64,000 bases of DNA from Mesaphorura yosii (lineage: Eukaryota; Arthropoda; Collembola; Poduromorpha; Tullbergiidae), in NCBI GenBank assembly GCA_009869945.1, contig WIXG01000225.1, forward strand, positions 1 through 64,000, written 5' to 3'. The notes under the pieces were generated by a model. The model did not search any database. It was not told the origin of the DNA and saw nothing but the letters and a program-made list of their open reading frames with translations. The translations under genes and the position numbers were made by a program. Of this stretch, positions 1 through 11,284 are shown piece after piece (position 1 is the first letter of the stretch; the number at the start of each line of letters is the position of its first letter).

Positions 1-1
1 G

Positions 2-145
2 GCCCAAATCACTTTCGGAACGGACTCCACTCCGGATTGCAAAAAGCACATCTACGCTCTCAGCTCTCCCCAGGATTTGATGAGCGACTACATGAACGAC
101 TGCGTTCTCGACTTCATGAACGCTCGAGCACGTCAGAATCGTTGA
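2..145 (+). CDS. 3' end of an unidentified gene (partial)
   Basis: The frame beginning at base 2 is open for 47 codons and ends in TGA at 143-145. The visible tail has two cysteines (TPDCKKHIY and MNDCVLDF) and a basic C-terminus (ARARQNR). The spacing looks like a disulphide-containing secreted or vWD/C8-like tail, but I do not recognise the family. A clean polyadenylation signal AATAAA lies at 297-302, which supports this being the true end of a plus-strand gene. The overlapping ORF in the first frame (37-231) is arginine-rich and looks like a shadow. The rest of the gene is outside the window. Confidence 0.55.
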   Translation, partial: AQITFGTDSTPDCKKHIYALSSPQDLMSDYMNDCVLDFMNARARQNR

Positions 146-296
146 GGGGGTTACCGAATGACACTCTTGGACTACTTGGACATAAAAAATCAAATAAAAA
201 ATCATGCTACTTTGCAATATATTCGCCTTAATTTTTAAGCTGAAATTGAAATTCTTCTAATCCGAATGTAATTGTTGATGAGCAACTTTGTGCTTT

Positions 297-302
297 AATA
301 AA
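297..302 (+). terminator. Polyadenylation signal AATAAA
   Basis: Canonical AATAAA about 150 bp after the stop codon at 145. It marks the 3' end of the partial gene at the left edge. From 303 to 600 I see no gene. Confidence 0.5.
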
Positions 303-600
303 TTAAACTATTGGCTTTTAGGCAAGGAGCAGGGCAGGCAATGGGCTTTCTATTTCTTGTGCCAGGCTACAAGTTGGAACGGGGAATGAAATCACTTGTG
401 CAATCAAACAAATGTGGTCAATATGTCGTGGTAGGGTTTTCCGAGAACAATCCATCAACGCTTTGATCTGATAGGTACGACCGAGATTAGCATGCGGCAA
501 AGAATTCTGCTTCTGTCTTATGGCCAGTGGCCACATTCACGATTATCAACCACGGCAATTGCAGAACGAACGCGGTTAACATCTTTGTGCTTGGATTAAT

Positions 601-1179
601 TCATTTTTTTCTGCTGGTCGTGGCCGGCCACTGGAATCCCCGGAAGTGCAACATGTCCTGAACGTTGTGGCTAATGTTGATGACGTTCGTCATGGCTGCC
701 TCTCCAAATACGTCGCAAATGTCCCTGTTTCGTCGTCCTGCAACGGTGATCAAATTACCAAATATAGCTTAACAAACAGACTTGGGCAATTACACACCGA
801 ATGTAATTGAATTACAATTGCAATTACTTGAAGCTGAGCCAGAAGAGACCGATTACAATTACAATTATTGGGCATCCGAGAGCATGAATCGGATTACAAT
901 AACTACAATTACATTTGACTCTGGCAGAAGTGACCGATTACGACTACAATTACGTAAATGTAATTGTAATTGTAATTACAATTAAAAATTGAAAGTAATT
1001 GCCCAAGTCTGTTAACAAGTTAACTTAATTTTTCGTGCTTGGTGTAAATAGTTCAATTGTTGCCTACCACTTCGTCGCTCCTTCTTCTTGCCACCTTTCT
1101 TGGTCGATTTGTTCGCGTTTGGGTTATTGTTATTATTGCTGGCGGAGGAAGAGTTCGCGTTCGCGGCTGGATTCTGCAT
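601..1179 (-). CDS. Small lysine-rich protein, SMKR1-like
   Basis: Two exons encode 82 residues. Exon 1 is 1179-1068 and ends in phase 1 at a GTAGGC donor. Exon 2 is 737-601 after a TTGCAG acceptor and ends in TGA. The frame is continuous across the junction, and each exon is too short to stand out alone. The N-terminus is rich in Asn and Ala, followed by a Lys/Arg-rich linker (KSTKKGGKKKERR). The C-terminal half has a compact core reading AAMTNVINISHNVQDML, then HFRGFQWP, and ends in RKK. From memory this core resembles the small lysine-rich protein 1 family, whose function I do not know. The 330-bp intron holds a MITE; without it the intron would be about 87 bp, normal for this genome. The gene itself is clear; the family name is tentative. 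Confidence 0.7.
777..1011. mobile_element. hAT-type MITE in an intron
   Basis: A 235-bp element bounded by perfect 17-bp inverted repeats starting CAGACTTGGGCAATTAC (777-793 and 995-1011). It is flanked by near-identical 8-bp direct repeats, TTAACAAA at 769-776 and TTAACAAG at 1012-1019. The 8-bp target duplication and CAG...CTG ends fit a non-autonomous hAT element. The interior is AT-rich and full of repeats of TAATTGTAATTACAATT and has no transposase. It lies wholly inside the intron of the minus-strand SMKR1-like gene. Confidence 0.8.
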
Positions 1180-1535
1180 CACAGTTATCAATTAACACTG
1201 TACTAAAAAGTCATTAGAGCGTAGTGCTCGTCACGTCACATCTCTACGAGGCCACAATTTATTTGACCATTCCACTGAAATAGAAAAGATGGCCAGGCAG
1301 AAATCTGTTTCAGTTTTGAACTTATGTTTAATCAATAAAAAGATCGTTCAAATGACGTGCCCGATGCTCAATGCATGTCAACGATGAATGCACGAAATTC
1401 ATTCAACATTTGTGCGTTTTCTATGCAAATGTAAGTATAATCTCATAGTTGTATTTTCTTTTTCTGCTCTGTTGTAAAGGTTTTAATTAGAAAGTCTGAT
1501 TAATGAATGGAAAGAATAATTGAAGTTCAAGAGTT
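1180..1535. other. Intergenic, no gene seen
   Basis: About 350 bp between the start of the SMKR1-like gene and the stop of the methyltransferase-like gene. It is AT-rich; no coding frame, repeat or RNA was recognised. Confidence 0.4.
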
Positions 1536-2333
1536 TTACTTTACTTTCTTGAATAAATAGTACATCGATTCTTTGCACAGCTTAAAACTACGATTGTTCC
1601 GGTCCGGCTCGCGAATGCTTTCTTCGACTTGCTCCTCGCTGATCATTGCGCCAGTCTTTGTCTGGAAGTGGCCGTAGAGTCCTTCCTCCGAGTAATCAAA
1701 ATCGTCAATGTTATCGTCGTACACGGCTAGCAGCTTGAACTCTGGATTGACGAACGCCGTCCTCGCATCGCCATGCTCGTCGCTGGCTAGCAGCAGCCCG
1801 TTCTTCTTCAGGTATTTTGCTAAGGCTGTGGACACGAGGGCCCAGCATCTGCTTCGGCTGTTTGAGATAAGCAGGTCAAACGTGCCCGGCTTGACATCTT
1901 CGATATCATCCAAATCCTTGCCGAATGGCAGGCATTTGTACGCCAAGCTGATGCTGGGCATGAAGTACTTGCACACGTGCGCCTGAAGCCAGTCTCGAAC
2001 TGCCGGGTCTTTGAAATACGGAGCCAGAGTTGGTTTGGAGTCGACGTACGTCACATCCTGGAAGCAGAGTGACGGCGTCACGTGGATACCGCTGCCAGGG
2101 TACAGTACGGTTTGGGTAAGGCCGCCGCTGAGGCTCTCGAGGATTGGAAGCATGGGGTCTTCAATACCACCGTGCATCTTTAAGAATCGGTTCAGATACC
2201 TCAGTCGATTAGAAGCGGCACGGGCCTCAACGAGACGCTTGGATCTGCGGCGACGAGGCTTTGGCGTCGACACCGTCGTCGGCTTCGTTTTCATTGGTCT
2301 CCTCTTGCTTGTAGGGCGCCTCATCTTTTTCAT
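1536..2333 (-). CDS. Putative methyltransferase-fold protein
   Basis: An intronless coding exon of 265 residues. The first ATG in frame is at 2333; just upstream lies a 3' splice site (TTTGCAG, exon starting at 2337), paired with a GTGAGA donor at 2418, so an 81-bp 5'UTR intron is likely. The N-terminal 40 residues are very basic (KRRPMKTKPTT, PKPRRRRSKR), possibly a nuclear signal. The body contains YPGSGIHVTPSL, then DVTYVDSK, and later FDLLISNS followed by LKKNGLLLASDEHGDA. That order (a glycine loop, an acidic residue after a strand, a FDLL strand, then a LKxNGLLL strand) resembles a class I SAM-dependent methyltransferase fold, although the glycine loop is not canonical. I cannot name a substrate. 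The basic head and eukaryotic 5' intron argue against contamination. Confidence 0.6.
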   Translation of the reverse strand: MKKMRRPTSKRRPMKTKPTTVSTPKPRRRRSKRLVEARAASNRLRYLNRFLKMHGGIEDPMLPILESLSGGLTQTVLYPGSGIHVTPSLCFQDVTYVDSKPTLAPYFKDPAVRDWLQAHVCKYFMPSISLAYKCLPFGKDLDDIEDVKPGTFDLLISNSRSRCWALVSTALAKYLKKNGLLLASDEHGDARTAFVNPEFKLLAVYDDNIDDFDYSEEGLYGHFQTKTGAMISEEQVEESIREPDRNNRSFKLCKESMYYLFKKVK

Positions 2334-2419
2334 CTCTCTGCAAATGAAAGACAATAGAAAAGGTTTTTAGTTTACTTTGGCTATACTGCCGAAGGAATTG
2401 TGGTCAGAATGGTCTCACC

Positions 2420-3165
2420 TTTCTTGATTCTTGTGTTGATATCGTAAAACTCAAGAAATTTGTTTGGCTGCTGCACTTTCACGGTTTTTTATGTTGTACG
2501 ATATGAAGGATCGAACTTGTTAATTGCAAGTTCACAAGTTCACTAGGTATTGTACCAAGCCTGGCCATCGCTCTCAGTATTTATATGTGCTGTGCGAATT
2601 TCGTTTCGAGTGAGGAATCTGTTATCGCATCAGTCGCATTTTTCATGAATCATTGCGAATTGAGGCAATGCGAAACCGGCGAGCAAGTTCGAACATGATC
2701 CTCCGTTCCGTAATAAGCTTCGCCATCGAAAGTCAATGTATGTATGACTGCTTACGTCCTGACGAAATGCTTTGCTTTTTCGCAAAATACACTGCACTGC
2801 AGTTTGTGATACGCTGTAAAGGGCGCATGCAAGATTCTCAATACCGTTATCATACCAGTGAGAGTTTTTTGCATGCTCGAACACGATACTGCGTGCGACC
2901 TTGAACAGTTTGCAGTGCAATGTTTCCCTTTCTTGCATTTGTGTCGTGTTTGTTGCCAGAAATGCTACGGGGTATGATTTTCATTGGTCTATGAACAATA
3001 GTTTGATTGATTTATTACATTTGTCAACAAATATCAAGAACCGTTTGCATTCAAGTTGGAATCTACGTTAAGATTTACAAGTTCGAATACATAGACATTA
3101 TGATAAAATATATATGACATTTCAGTTAGTTGATTTCTTGTTCATTCAAGTGACGACGCCTCACC
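2420..3165. other. Intergenic, no gene seen
   Basis: About 745 bp holding the 5' exon/promoter of the methyltransferase-like gene and the 3' flank of the zinc-finger gene. Short ORFs on both strands around 2630-2938 overlap each other and show no family features. Confidence 0.35.
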
Positions 3166-4442
3166 TCACCTCCACCTCATCGTTTTGAAAGTTTGGTCAC
3201 AGAACGGGTATGGAAATAGCTTTTTGGGGCCACCTTCGTGGCGGGTAATTTTATGCGACTTGACTTCTGAATTGCTAACGAATTTTTTCCCGCACGTGTC
3301 GCACGCAAATGGTTTTTCACCTGTGTGGTTTCTCAGAGTATGTTCGAAGAGACCTGACTTTTCCACGAAACTCTTTCCACAAATGTTGCAGCCGTGGGCT
3401 TTCTCACCGATGTGCCTCTTCAGATGACTGTTGCGTTCGCTAGTTGAATGGAATTTCTTTCCGCAAACCGTACAACTGTGAGGCTTCTCTCCGGTGTGAA
3501 TCCGCATGTGTCTTTTCAGGTTGGATTCTACGCTGAAGTTTCTTCCACAAACCAGACACGGTTGCGTCTCTCTAGTGTGAATCCTCATGTGTTGAAAGAG
3601 ACCACTGTCTTCGCTAAAGAATTTGCCACACATCTTGCATTCGTAAGGTTTCTCACCAGTATGAATTCTTTTGTGTCGATTGACTTTACCGTTGGTGCTA
3701 AAACCCTTTCCACAAATGTCACAAAAATATGGTTTCTTTTTCGCGTGAAAACCGGATATATGACGTTCACGCTCGCTGCTGGTAGTAAATCTTTTTTCAC
3801 AATACGAACATGGATACTTTTTCTCCCCGGTATGTCTTGCCCGATGAGTACTCAATGCGGAAGTTGTAGGAAATGCTTTGTCACAAAAATCACATTTGTG
3901 TGGCCTCTCACCCGTATGAATACGTATTATATGGATGCGCAGGCATTCCTTGGACTTGAGTTTTTTGCCGCAGTCAGGGCAGGAGTAGTTTCTTTCATCT
4001 GAATGAGCAATCAAATGCGATTCCACTTCAGCTTTTGTCCGAAACCTCTTCGAGCACTGAGTGCATGGAAATGCTTTCTCGCCAGTATGAATTTTGTAGT
4101 GCAATTTTAAATTCCTGTTGTAGCCGAAGACTTTCCCACATACATCGCATGGAAACTCTGAGTGCTTGGCTCTCGTGTGCGTCTCGAGTTTTGTTCTGGA
4201 ATTAAATTGAGCTCCACATTGTTCGCATTCGGGTGCTATCACCTTGGGATGCATTCTCTTGAAGTGTCGACGCGCCTTTGGTTTGCTTGTAAATGTCTCA
4301 TCATATTTCTGTGAACATCAGAGTGCACTCGAAGAGAAGTTGCAGTCTTGGACGGCAGCTCATCTGTGTGATCTTGCAGATGCAGCGTGCGACCCTTTCT
4401 TGTCTTGACCACCTTTGGGCACATGAAACATTCGTATTCCAT
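3166..4442 (-). CDS. C2H2 zinc-finger protein with 12 tandem fingers
   Basis: The main exon is 4308-3166 after a TTCACAG acceptor. My preferred first coding exon is 4442-4413 (MEYECFMCPK), spliced from a GTGGTC donor in phase 0; a CTTTCCAG acceptor just upstream of the ATG indicates a 5'UTR intron. The large exon encodes twelve C-x2-C-x12-H-x3-5-H fingers joined by TGEKP-type linkers, with a degenerate thirteenth (PYPFCDQTF) before the stop. Such arrays bind DNA in the nucleus; the target is unknown. Joining the short exon to KYDETF creates an extra first finger with an unusually long loop between the second Cys and the hydrophobic core. The 5' junction is the least certain part, since other donors between 4376 and 4413 are possible. 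Confidence 0.8.
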
Positions 4443-4451
4443 ACTTCTACT

Positions 4452-5429
4452 GGAAAGGAATAAAAACCGGAAATAGATAAGCGGAGAAATGCAATTCAAT
4501 CACATTTTATACACTTTTAATAGCTTAAATCCCGATAGAAAATGACTTGCCTACCAAATTCACAGATGAAGTTGGACTACAATTCACGAATGGTCTGAAC
4601 GAACTGATTGCACACTTTCAGTATCTTGCTTTAAACTGAAGTCAACTGCAGCATGAATACGGAGAGCAAGAGTAGAATTACTACTGAGGAGACTGAGGGC
4701 ACGCGGCATTTCGGAACTTATCAAGCCCTACCGCACTTTTGAAGTCTAAATATAAAACGCGACAATAATACAATGCAATGAAATGCAAGGAAGTCTGTGT
4801 TCTGTCTACTGTTGTGGGTCCTCAGCGTGTACTACACGGGACAAAGAATGTTGTGTTCAAGTTTTCATTTTAGATACAAAGTCTAACAAGAGCGACATGA
4901 CGCAAGAACGACATAAAATTGGTACTCTTGACCGTGACTGATTAGGTTAGACTGATATGTTTCAATGAATGACATTACGTAAGATCTTTTATAACCTTGT
5001 GTACTGTTACTGCTACCTGACACTGTTAACCGTTTACATCGCTGCATGATAACAGCGGTAGACGTTATCTGGACGTTAGTTCACTCACGATTTCCAATTT
5101 TCCATGAACTCTATCCACTGACTCATCGATGCTTGTTGATTTACCGCAGCCGTAGTCCCGTGCCGTGGCCGTGCACTGTGTGCAATTCTAGTGATTCCAA
5201 AATGTAACGGAATCGTACAGTGTGCGAACTTATTCGGATGAAAATTCAGAATATAAAAACATCTGCGAAATGCTCTGCGTGAATCAATCGCATTAACAGC
5301 TGAGAGCTGGCAACCGCTAAAGCACCTGCCAGCGAAGGGTAAATACATTCAGAAAGCTCAGATTCTTGAACTTGATCTCAATATACCTCGGTCACTGTAT
5401 TTCTGCATTTACAACTAAACAAGTTCATT
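4452..5429. other. Intergenic, divergent promoter region
   Basis: Nearly 1 kb between the 5' ends of the zinc-finger gene (minus) and the ABCC gene (plus). No convincing coding frame. It includes TCCAAAATGTAACGGAATCG at 5196-5215, which recurs with few changes upstream of the truncated ABCC copy at 10739. Confidence 0.4.
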
Positions 5430-8400
5430 ATGGACTTGGGCAATCCCAAGCTGAAACGGGAGAAGAACCCAAATCCTGTACAGCAAGCAGGGAATTGCTC
5501 GAAGCTGCTTTTCCTGTGGTTGCTCCCTTTTCTGAAGAAAGGAACCAAACATACACTGTCGACAGACGATATTTACGATGTCTTGGACGATCAAGAAGCA
5601 GGTGCGATGGCCGATCAGCTGGAACAGTAGGTCGAAAACCGACCATTTACCATTTATTACCATTACTTTGGGCTGTGAGATTTTTTACTGACAGAGAATG
5701 GAACCAGCAGAAGTTACAGATGTCCAAGTCAAAAAATGACCGCAATCGTATTCCAAGCCTGCTGCGCTGCCTCTTCAGGATCCATGGAAGATTTTACTTG
5801 CTGATGGCAGGCATTTCCATATCCAACGAGTGTGCCATCAAGTAATTCACTCACGGGCGATCAGGCAAAACAAACCGGCATTCTGTAATTTGCTGTTTTT
5901 ATTCAGGCCATTGCAGCCACTCTTTTTGAGTTGGTTAATTCAATCCTTCGACTCCGACTGCAGTGACTCGGATCGATACTTTTACGCTGCCGGCTTGAGT
6001 TTGTCCGTGCTCATGTACGCTGTGCTGGTTCACATTCACATCCACGAATTCCTCTGCATGGGGCTTAAAATCAAGGCCACCCTTTCAGCGGTAGTGTACC
6101 GTAAATCATTGATGCTCAGCGCCAAGGCGCTGCAGAACGACACCAACACCGGTCAAGTCGTCAATCTGCTTGCGACTGACGCGGCACGCCTGGACCGGAT
6201 CTTGTTCATACCGAACCTCATCGTGACTCCCGTACAATTCTCAATTTTCGGATATCTGCTTTACAAGGAAATGAACTCCGCTGCTTTCGTCGCCCTCGGA
6301 TTTCTTGCGCTGCTGTTGCCTTTAAACTGTAAGAATGCTCGTAACTTGTGTGATTCATTATTCCGAGCCTTTCAGTTCAGTTTTTGACTTTCTATCTTCA
6401 ATTATCTCCTAGGTGTAATATTCAAACTCTCGGACAGCCTTCGAGAGGAAATTTCCTCAAGAACGGACGCAAGGGCAAAGTTTATGAGCGAGATAATCAC
6501 CGGAATTCGAGTTATAAAAATGTACACTTGGGAATATCCGATGTCATCGCTCATTCACCGCCTTCGGAAGCATGAAATCAAGGCCCTGACAAAGCTGTGG
6601 CGTCTACTCGCTGTTTTCTACGTTTTTGACCATGGTTCAGCGAAAATAATCACAATTCTCACGATACTAGCTTATGCCCACGGTGGTCATGCATTGAGCG
6701 CTGATAAAATCTTCTTCTGCGTGACGATTGTGAATTTTATGCTGAATGGAGCGCTCTTCCTTCTTCCGATAGCTGTAACTAATTTGGCGGATATTTTTGT
6801 CAGCATGCGACGGCTGGAAGTACGTTGACAGTCTTCTTTCAAGTAAAAAGCAATCGTGAAATGAATGTGTGTCCCAATTCCAGGCGTTCCTTCTGCTCGG
6901 AGAACACAAAGTAAATCATGAGAAGTTGAGATCATTGTCCAGTAGCATTTGTAAAGATGCCCCTCCTTCTATTACGATGAAATCAGTTAATGCGAGTTGG
7001 GCCAACGTCAATGACGGACCTCGTCCGACTTTGGAGGATATAAATGTTGATTTCAAAGGAAACAGATTAATTATGGTGATAGGAACAGTTGGAGCTGGAA
7101 AGGTAAGCTTAACATGTAGAAAACGTACTTACTTTGCAGCATTTTGAAAGAAATCCCTGTTGATTGGCTAATTTAGAGTTCGTTGTTGAACGCCGTGATC
7201 TCGGAGCTCCCAATGTCATCGGGTAGTTACACTTTGCACGGGAGCCTGGCGTACGACTCGCAAGATCCGTGGCTTTTCTCTTCAACGGTCAAGCAAAACA
7301 TTTTATTCGGTCGCTCGTACGATTGTGTTCGGTACCAGGAAGTTGTGCACGTATGCGGACTGGAAGAGGACATCGCTGCATGGCCCCAAGGACATGACAC
7401 CATGGTCGGCGAGCGCGGAGTGTCGCTCAGCGGAGGGCAGAAGACAAGACTTAATCTCGCACGCTGCCTCTACCAGCAAGCTGACATTTATTTGCTGGAC
7501 GATCCACTCTCAGCAGTTGACACCCATGTGTCCCGGCACATTTTTGAGAAATGTGTGATGGGTTATCTGAGCGGGAAAATGTGCATCCTGGTGACACACC
7601 AGCTTCAGTATTTGCCTTTCGCTGACTATGTCCTCGTAATGAAGGAGGGTAAAATCATAGCTCAAGGATCGTATCAGGATTTGTGTACACAGAATGCCGA
7701 TTTCATGGGCATTGCGGCGAACGCGAAAAGCACAGAACAAGAACTTCAGGAAGCTCCTTCGTTAGGTGGGAAGGAGAAGAAGACGCCGAAGGAATCCAGT
7801 AACGAGAACGAATCACCCGACATTGAAGAAGAACAAATGGCTGGCGGACACGTGACACTGAAAACATACTTGGCGTACTTTCGATCCAGTGGCCCACTTC
7901 TGAATACCTTCCTTATCGTGTTCGGCTTAATTCTGACGCGATTGATAGTTAATGCCTCCGAGTATTGGCTTGCACAGTGGACAGCCGCAGAAGAAGAAAA
8001 CACGAACACCAACGTCAATAGCTCCAGTCAGCTTATGGATGGGCAGCAGGTTGATCGCAGTTCATACGTCAATGGCTACATTCTTTTGGTGTCGGGCGCA
8101 ACTGCACTGACAATCTTGACCACAATCGCGTTCAACAAGTATTGTCTGAGAACCAGCAGAAACTTGCACGATAAATTGTTTAAAAACATCGTTCGAGCTC
8201 CCACACAATTCTTCGATCGTAATCCGTCAGGTAAAACTTAATTAGTAGTAGTAGCAGTTTCTTGGAATGATTCAGGAGAAATTTTTGTTTTATAATCCCA
8301 GGTCGGATAATGAATCGTTTCACAAAAGATTTGGGTGTCACCGACGAAACGCTTCCCCAACACATCTACGACACAGTCCACATGGCTCTCACGCTGATCG

Positions 8401-10195
8401 GAGCGGTGGCAATTGTCTGCCTCACAAATTACATCGTTCTCCTCCCAACGTGTCTTACTCTTGCCATTATGTTAATTGTTCGGCATTTCTTTGCGGGCCC
8501 GGTGCGAGCGATAAAACGATACGAAGCGTTAGCCCAAAGTCCAATATTCAGCCACGCAACCGCGTCAATTCAGGGATTAGCGACAATTCGAGCGTCCAAA
8601 TCGCAGTCGATTCTGGCGGCACAATTTGAATCATATCTGGTAACAAAATGTTTAAAATTCAAATCATCCCGAATTCCCGATGAGCCGGCCTGATTTATAG
8701 TTAACCATTGTAGAATCGGAGCACAGCCTGTCGTTACTTGTACCACACAGCATCTCGGTGGTTTGCCACCTGGCTGGAAATGGAAACTGTGTTGTACCTG
8801 ATAACAGTTATTTTCAGTTTTTTTCTTATGCCATCACGTGAGCTCCAGCAAACAAACTCAATTTTTCTTTTTTCATGGCTTGCAAGTGTAAATGATCTTC
8901 ACCATTCATTTTTTAGACACATTCGGTGGCAATATTGGCTGGGCCATCAGCTCAGCGCTTGTCTTGAATGTAAATCTTCAGCGTGCTATGCGCCAGAGTA
9001 TTGAGGCTGGAAACTGCATGGTTTCCGTGGAGCGAGTGATCGAATACTCGGAACTTAAGACTGAAGCACCGCTAGATTCGACTCCAGGAAAGAAACCATC
9101 AAAGCATTGGCCGTCCGCTGGACAAATCCGGTTCGATTCCGTCTCACTTTCTTACAATAACAATAATAACGGGCCGGTCCTCAAGAACTTGACATTCGAC
9201 ATCGAACCACGGGAGAAGATAGGAATCGTCGGCCGAACGGGTGCAGGCAAGAGTTCGATCGTCACTGCTCTGTTCAGGATGCACGAGCCAGAAGGCTCCA
9301 TTTGGATTGACGACGTGTGCATTAATGAAATCGGATTACACGATCTGCGTCAGCCAATTTCGATAATTCCCCAGGATCCTGTCCTGTTCTCCGGTACCTC
9401 ACGATTTAATCTTGACCCCTTCGACCAGTACAAAGACAACGAGCTTTGGAGTGTGCTCGAAGAAGTGCACATGGACGAAGCGATACCGAGTTTAGAACAC
9501 AATATTTCTGATGGTGGGAGCAATCTCAGTGTTGGTCAACGACAACTGATTTGCTTGGCCCGAGCAATTCTGCGCAAGAATCGGATACTCGTTATGGATG
9601 AGGCAACGGCAAACGTAAGTCGAATTTAACTTCTCACAGATGCTCAATATTCAACGCCCATTTATTTTAATAACTTGGTCTTTGGTTCCCGTGTTAGATT
9701 GACCCAAGAACAGACGAATTCATCCAGCAGACGATACGGACGCGGTTTGCAGACTGCACAATCATTACAATTGCACATCGTCTTCATACAGTCATAGATT
9801 GCGATCGGATCATGGTGCTGGAAAAGGGTCGCGTAATGGAATACGATCACCCACACTTGCTTCTGCGGCACCCACGCGGAGTTTTGAGTTCAATGGTGGA
9901 ACAAGTCGGGCAGCAAGGTAAAGAAGAGTTGTACCGAACAGCTGCGAAGGTTTGTCAATACTCATTTTGATTCTTCTTGCATTGGCGGTCGCCAAACTTT
10001 CTTCGGCAACTTTTATTTCTTCTGTAGAACTACCATCAGCTTGAGTCTAGCAAAAGGAAGCCAGGAACTAATGGCCAGGCTCCAATAACGGATCAGAATG
10101 AGGACACAACTTCTGACGCTGACCTCGACAACGACGACGAGAACGAGCGATCGCCACTCCGACTCCGAATTAAAAAGAGAGACCGAATGCTCTAA
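5430..10195 (+). CDS. ABC transporter, ABCC4/MRP4-like
   Basis: Eleven exons: 5430-5626, 5695-5841, 5907-6328, 6413-6819, 6884-7102, 7177-8230, 8302-8639, 8714-8837, 8917-9614, 9698-9949 and 10028-10195. They join in frame to 1341 residues, close to the usual length of MRP4-type full transporters. The order is TMD1, NBD1, linker, TMD2, NBD2. NBD1 has Walker A GTVGAGKS (split by an intron), signature LSGGQ and Walker [15 protein letters not shown]2 has GRTGAGKS, the variant signature LSVGQRQ and [10 protein letters not shown]. There is no TMD0, so it is a short ABCC protein of the plasma membrane expected to export organic anions or conjugates. The linker and the C-terminus ([14 protein letters not shown]) are acidic. 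An AATAAA signal follows the stop near 10235. The exact substrate cannot be read from sequence. Confidence 0.93.
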
Positions 10196-10952
10196 TTTGT
10201 TGTTGTCTAGCTTTAATTGTTAACGTTGCAAAGAAATAAAAACATTATTCAAAAATCTCTGCATTTGCAATATCGCAAGAAATGGACTGCAAAACGAAGT
10301 GCAAGGACGCAGATGCGAAGTTTGATTCGTTTACTCGCACTTTGTGAGTAATGAGGTGTGGAAGCCGAAATTTTCTTGGAACTTATAAGTTCCGTGCACA
10401 ATTCATGAATAGTAAGCATTTTTGAGGGTAAAACGATGCACTGCATCGCATTAAACATCTGTCGCCGGTAAGGGTATTGCAACTCTCATTTCTTTGGTTA
10501 GTATTGCATTGCATTAGGTAACATCTGCCATGGCCATGACCTGATTAGTATCCGCACACTGCACTGACTGCACATTGTTTACTGTGTTCGTGTTATTCCC
10601 GAATCTGCGACGTTATTTTCACGTTCCGTTTGCACGTATCCGTCCCGTTTTTGCCGTTATGTTAGTGCCTGTTCGTTGTGACTCATCGTCATCGACATCA
10701 CAGAGGAGATGAGTGTTTTGTTAATGCAATTTCGCAACTCCAAAATGTAATGGAAACGTATGCCCGGTCCAGGAATACATCTGGTGGTTCGTATAAATGC
10801 TGACGAATTGCCTTAATGAAACAATTAAGCCGCAACAACAGCTAACTAACGTCTCTCGTTGGACTCCATTTCAATTCACAAGTCAGATCACTACACATGC
10901 AAAAATTTCATAATTCATCATAGACAGTCTAAAATCTGCCAAACCAAGAAGG
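10196..10952. other. Intergenic, 3' flank of ABCC and duplicated upstream region
   Basis: About 750 bp. The left part is 3'UTR with a poly(A) signal near 10235. The right part shares short blocks with the region upstream of the complete ABCC gene, so the duplication that made the downstream fragment seems to have included the promoter. Confidence 0.4.
10739..10760 (+). repeat. Upstream block shared with the ABCC promoter region
   Basis: TCCAAAATGTAATGGAAACG here matches TCCAAAATGTAACGGAATCG at 5196-5215 with few changes. It lies 214 bp before the ATG of the truncated copy and 234 bp before the ATG of the complete gene, so the relative placement is conserved. Confidence 0.45.
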
Positions 10953-11284
10953 ATGAATACGAAGACCTACCAACGAGCAAACGATTCCTCGAACCTGTCC
11001 TTTCAGTGGCGACTCCGTTTCCAGAACAGAGGATCCAAGCAGACACTGCTGTCAACAGACGACGGTTACAACCTCTTGGACGAAAGTGAAACCGAGATCA
11101 GGGCCGTGGACGGTAAGCTGGAACTGTAAGTCTTGTAGCAACAATGTAACAAAGTGACTGACGTTTACTGATTTGACTCTTCATTGGCAGAGAACGGAAC
11201 CAGCAGAAGTCCAGCCGTGCACAAATCGACGGCAACCGAAGCCCCTTAACCTGCGCCGCTGCAGTGTTACACGTATATAAGTAG
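10953..11284 (+). pseudogene. Truncated duplicate of ABCC exons 1-2
   Basis: Exon a (10953-11125) and exon b (11191-11284) reproduce the first two exons of the neighbouring transporter with the same phase-2 junction. Matching stretches include TLLSTDDGYNLLDESE against [16 protein letters not shown], and ERNQQKS against EWNQQKL right after the acceptor. The frame runs 88 codons and stops at TAG before any membrane segment, so no transporter can be made. Donor (GTAAGT) and acceptor (TTGGCAG) are intact, so a short spliced transcript is possible. Most likely a dead 5' fragment left by tandem duplication; a small expressed peptide cannot be excluded. Confidence 0.75.

Noticed and set aside
37-231. 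64-residue Arg-rich ORF at the left edge
   Set aside because: It overlaps a better frame (2-145) with a protein-like composition; the Arg/Ser-rich sequence is typical of an out-of-frame shadow.
5085-5348. 87-residue minus-strand ORF upstream of ABCC
   Set aside because: Composition is not protein-like, and it overlaps the duplicated upstream region.
9128-9142. GGTTCGATTCC, resembling a tRNA T-loop
   Set aside because: It lies within an ABCC coding exon and no acceptor stem or anticodon arm can be drawn around it.
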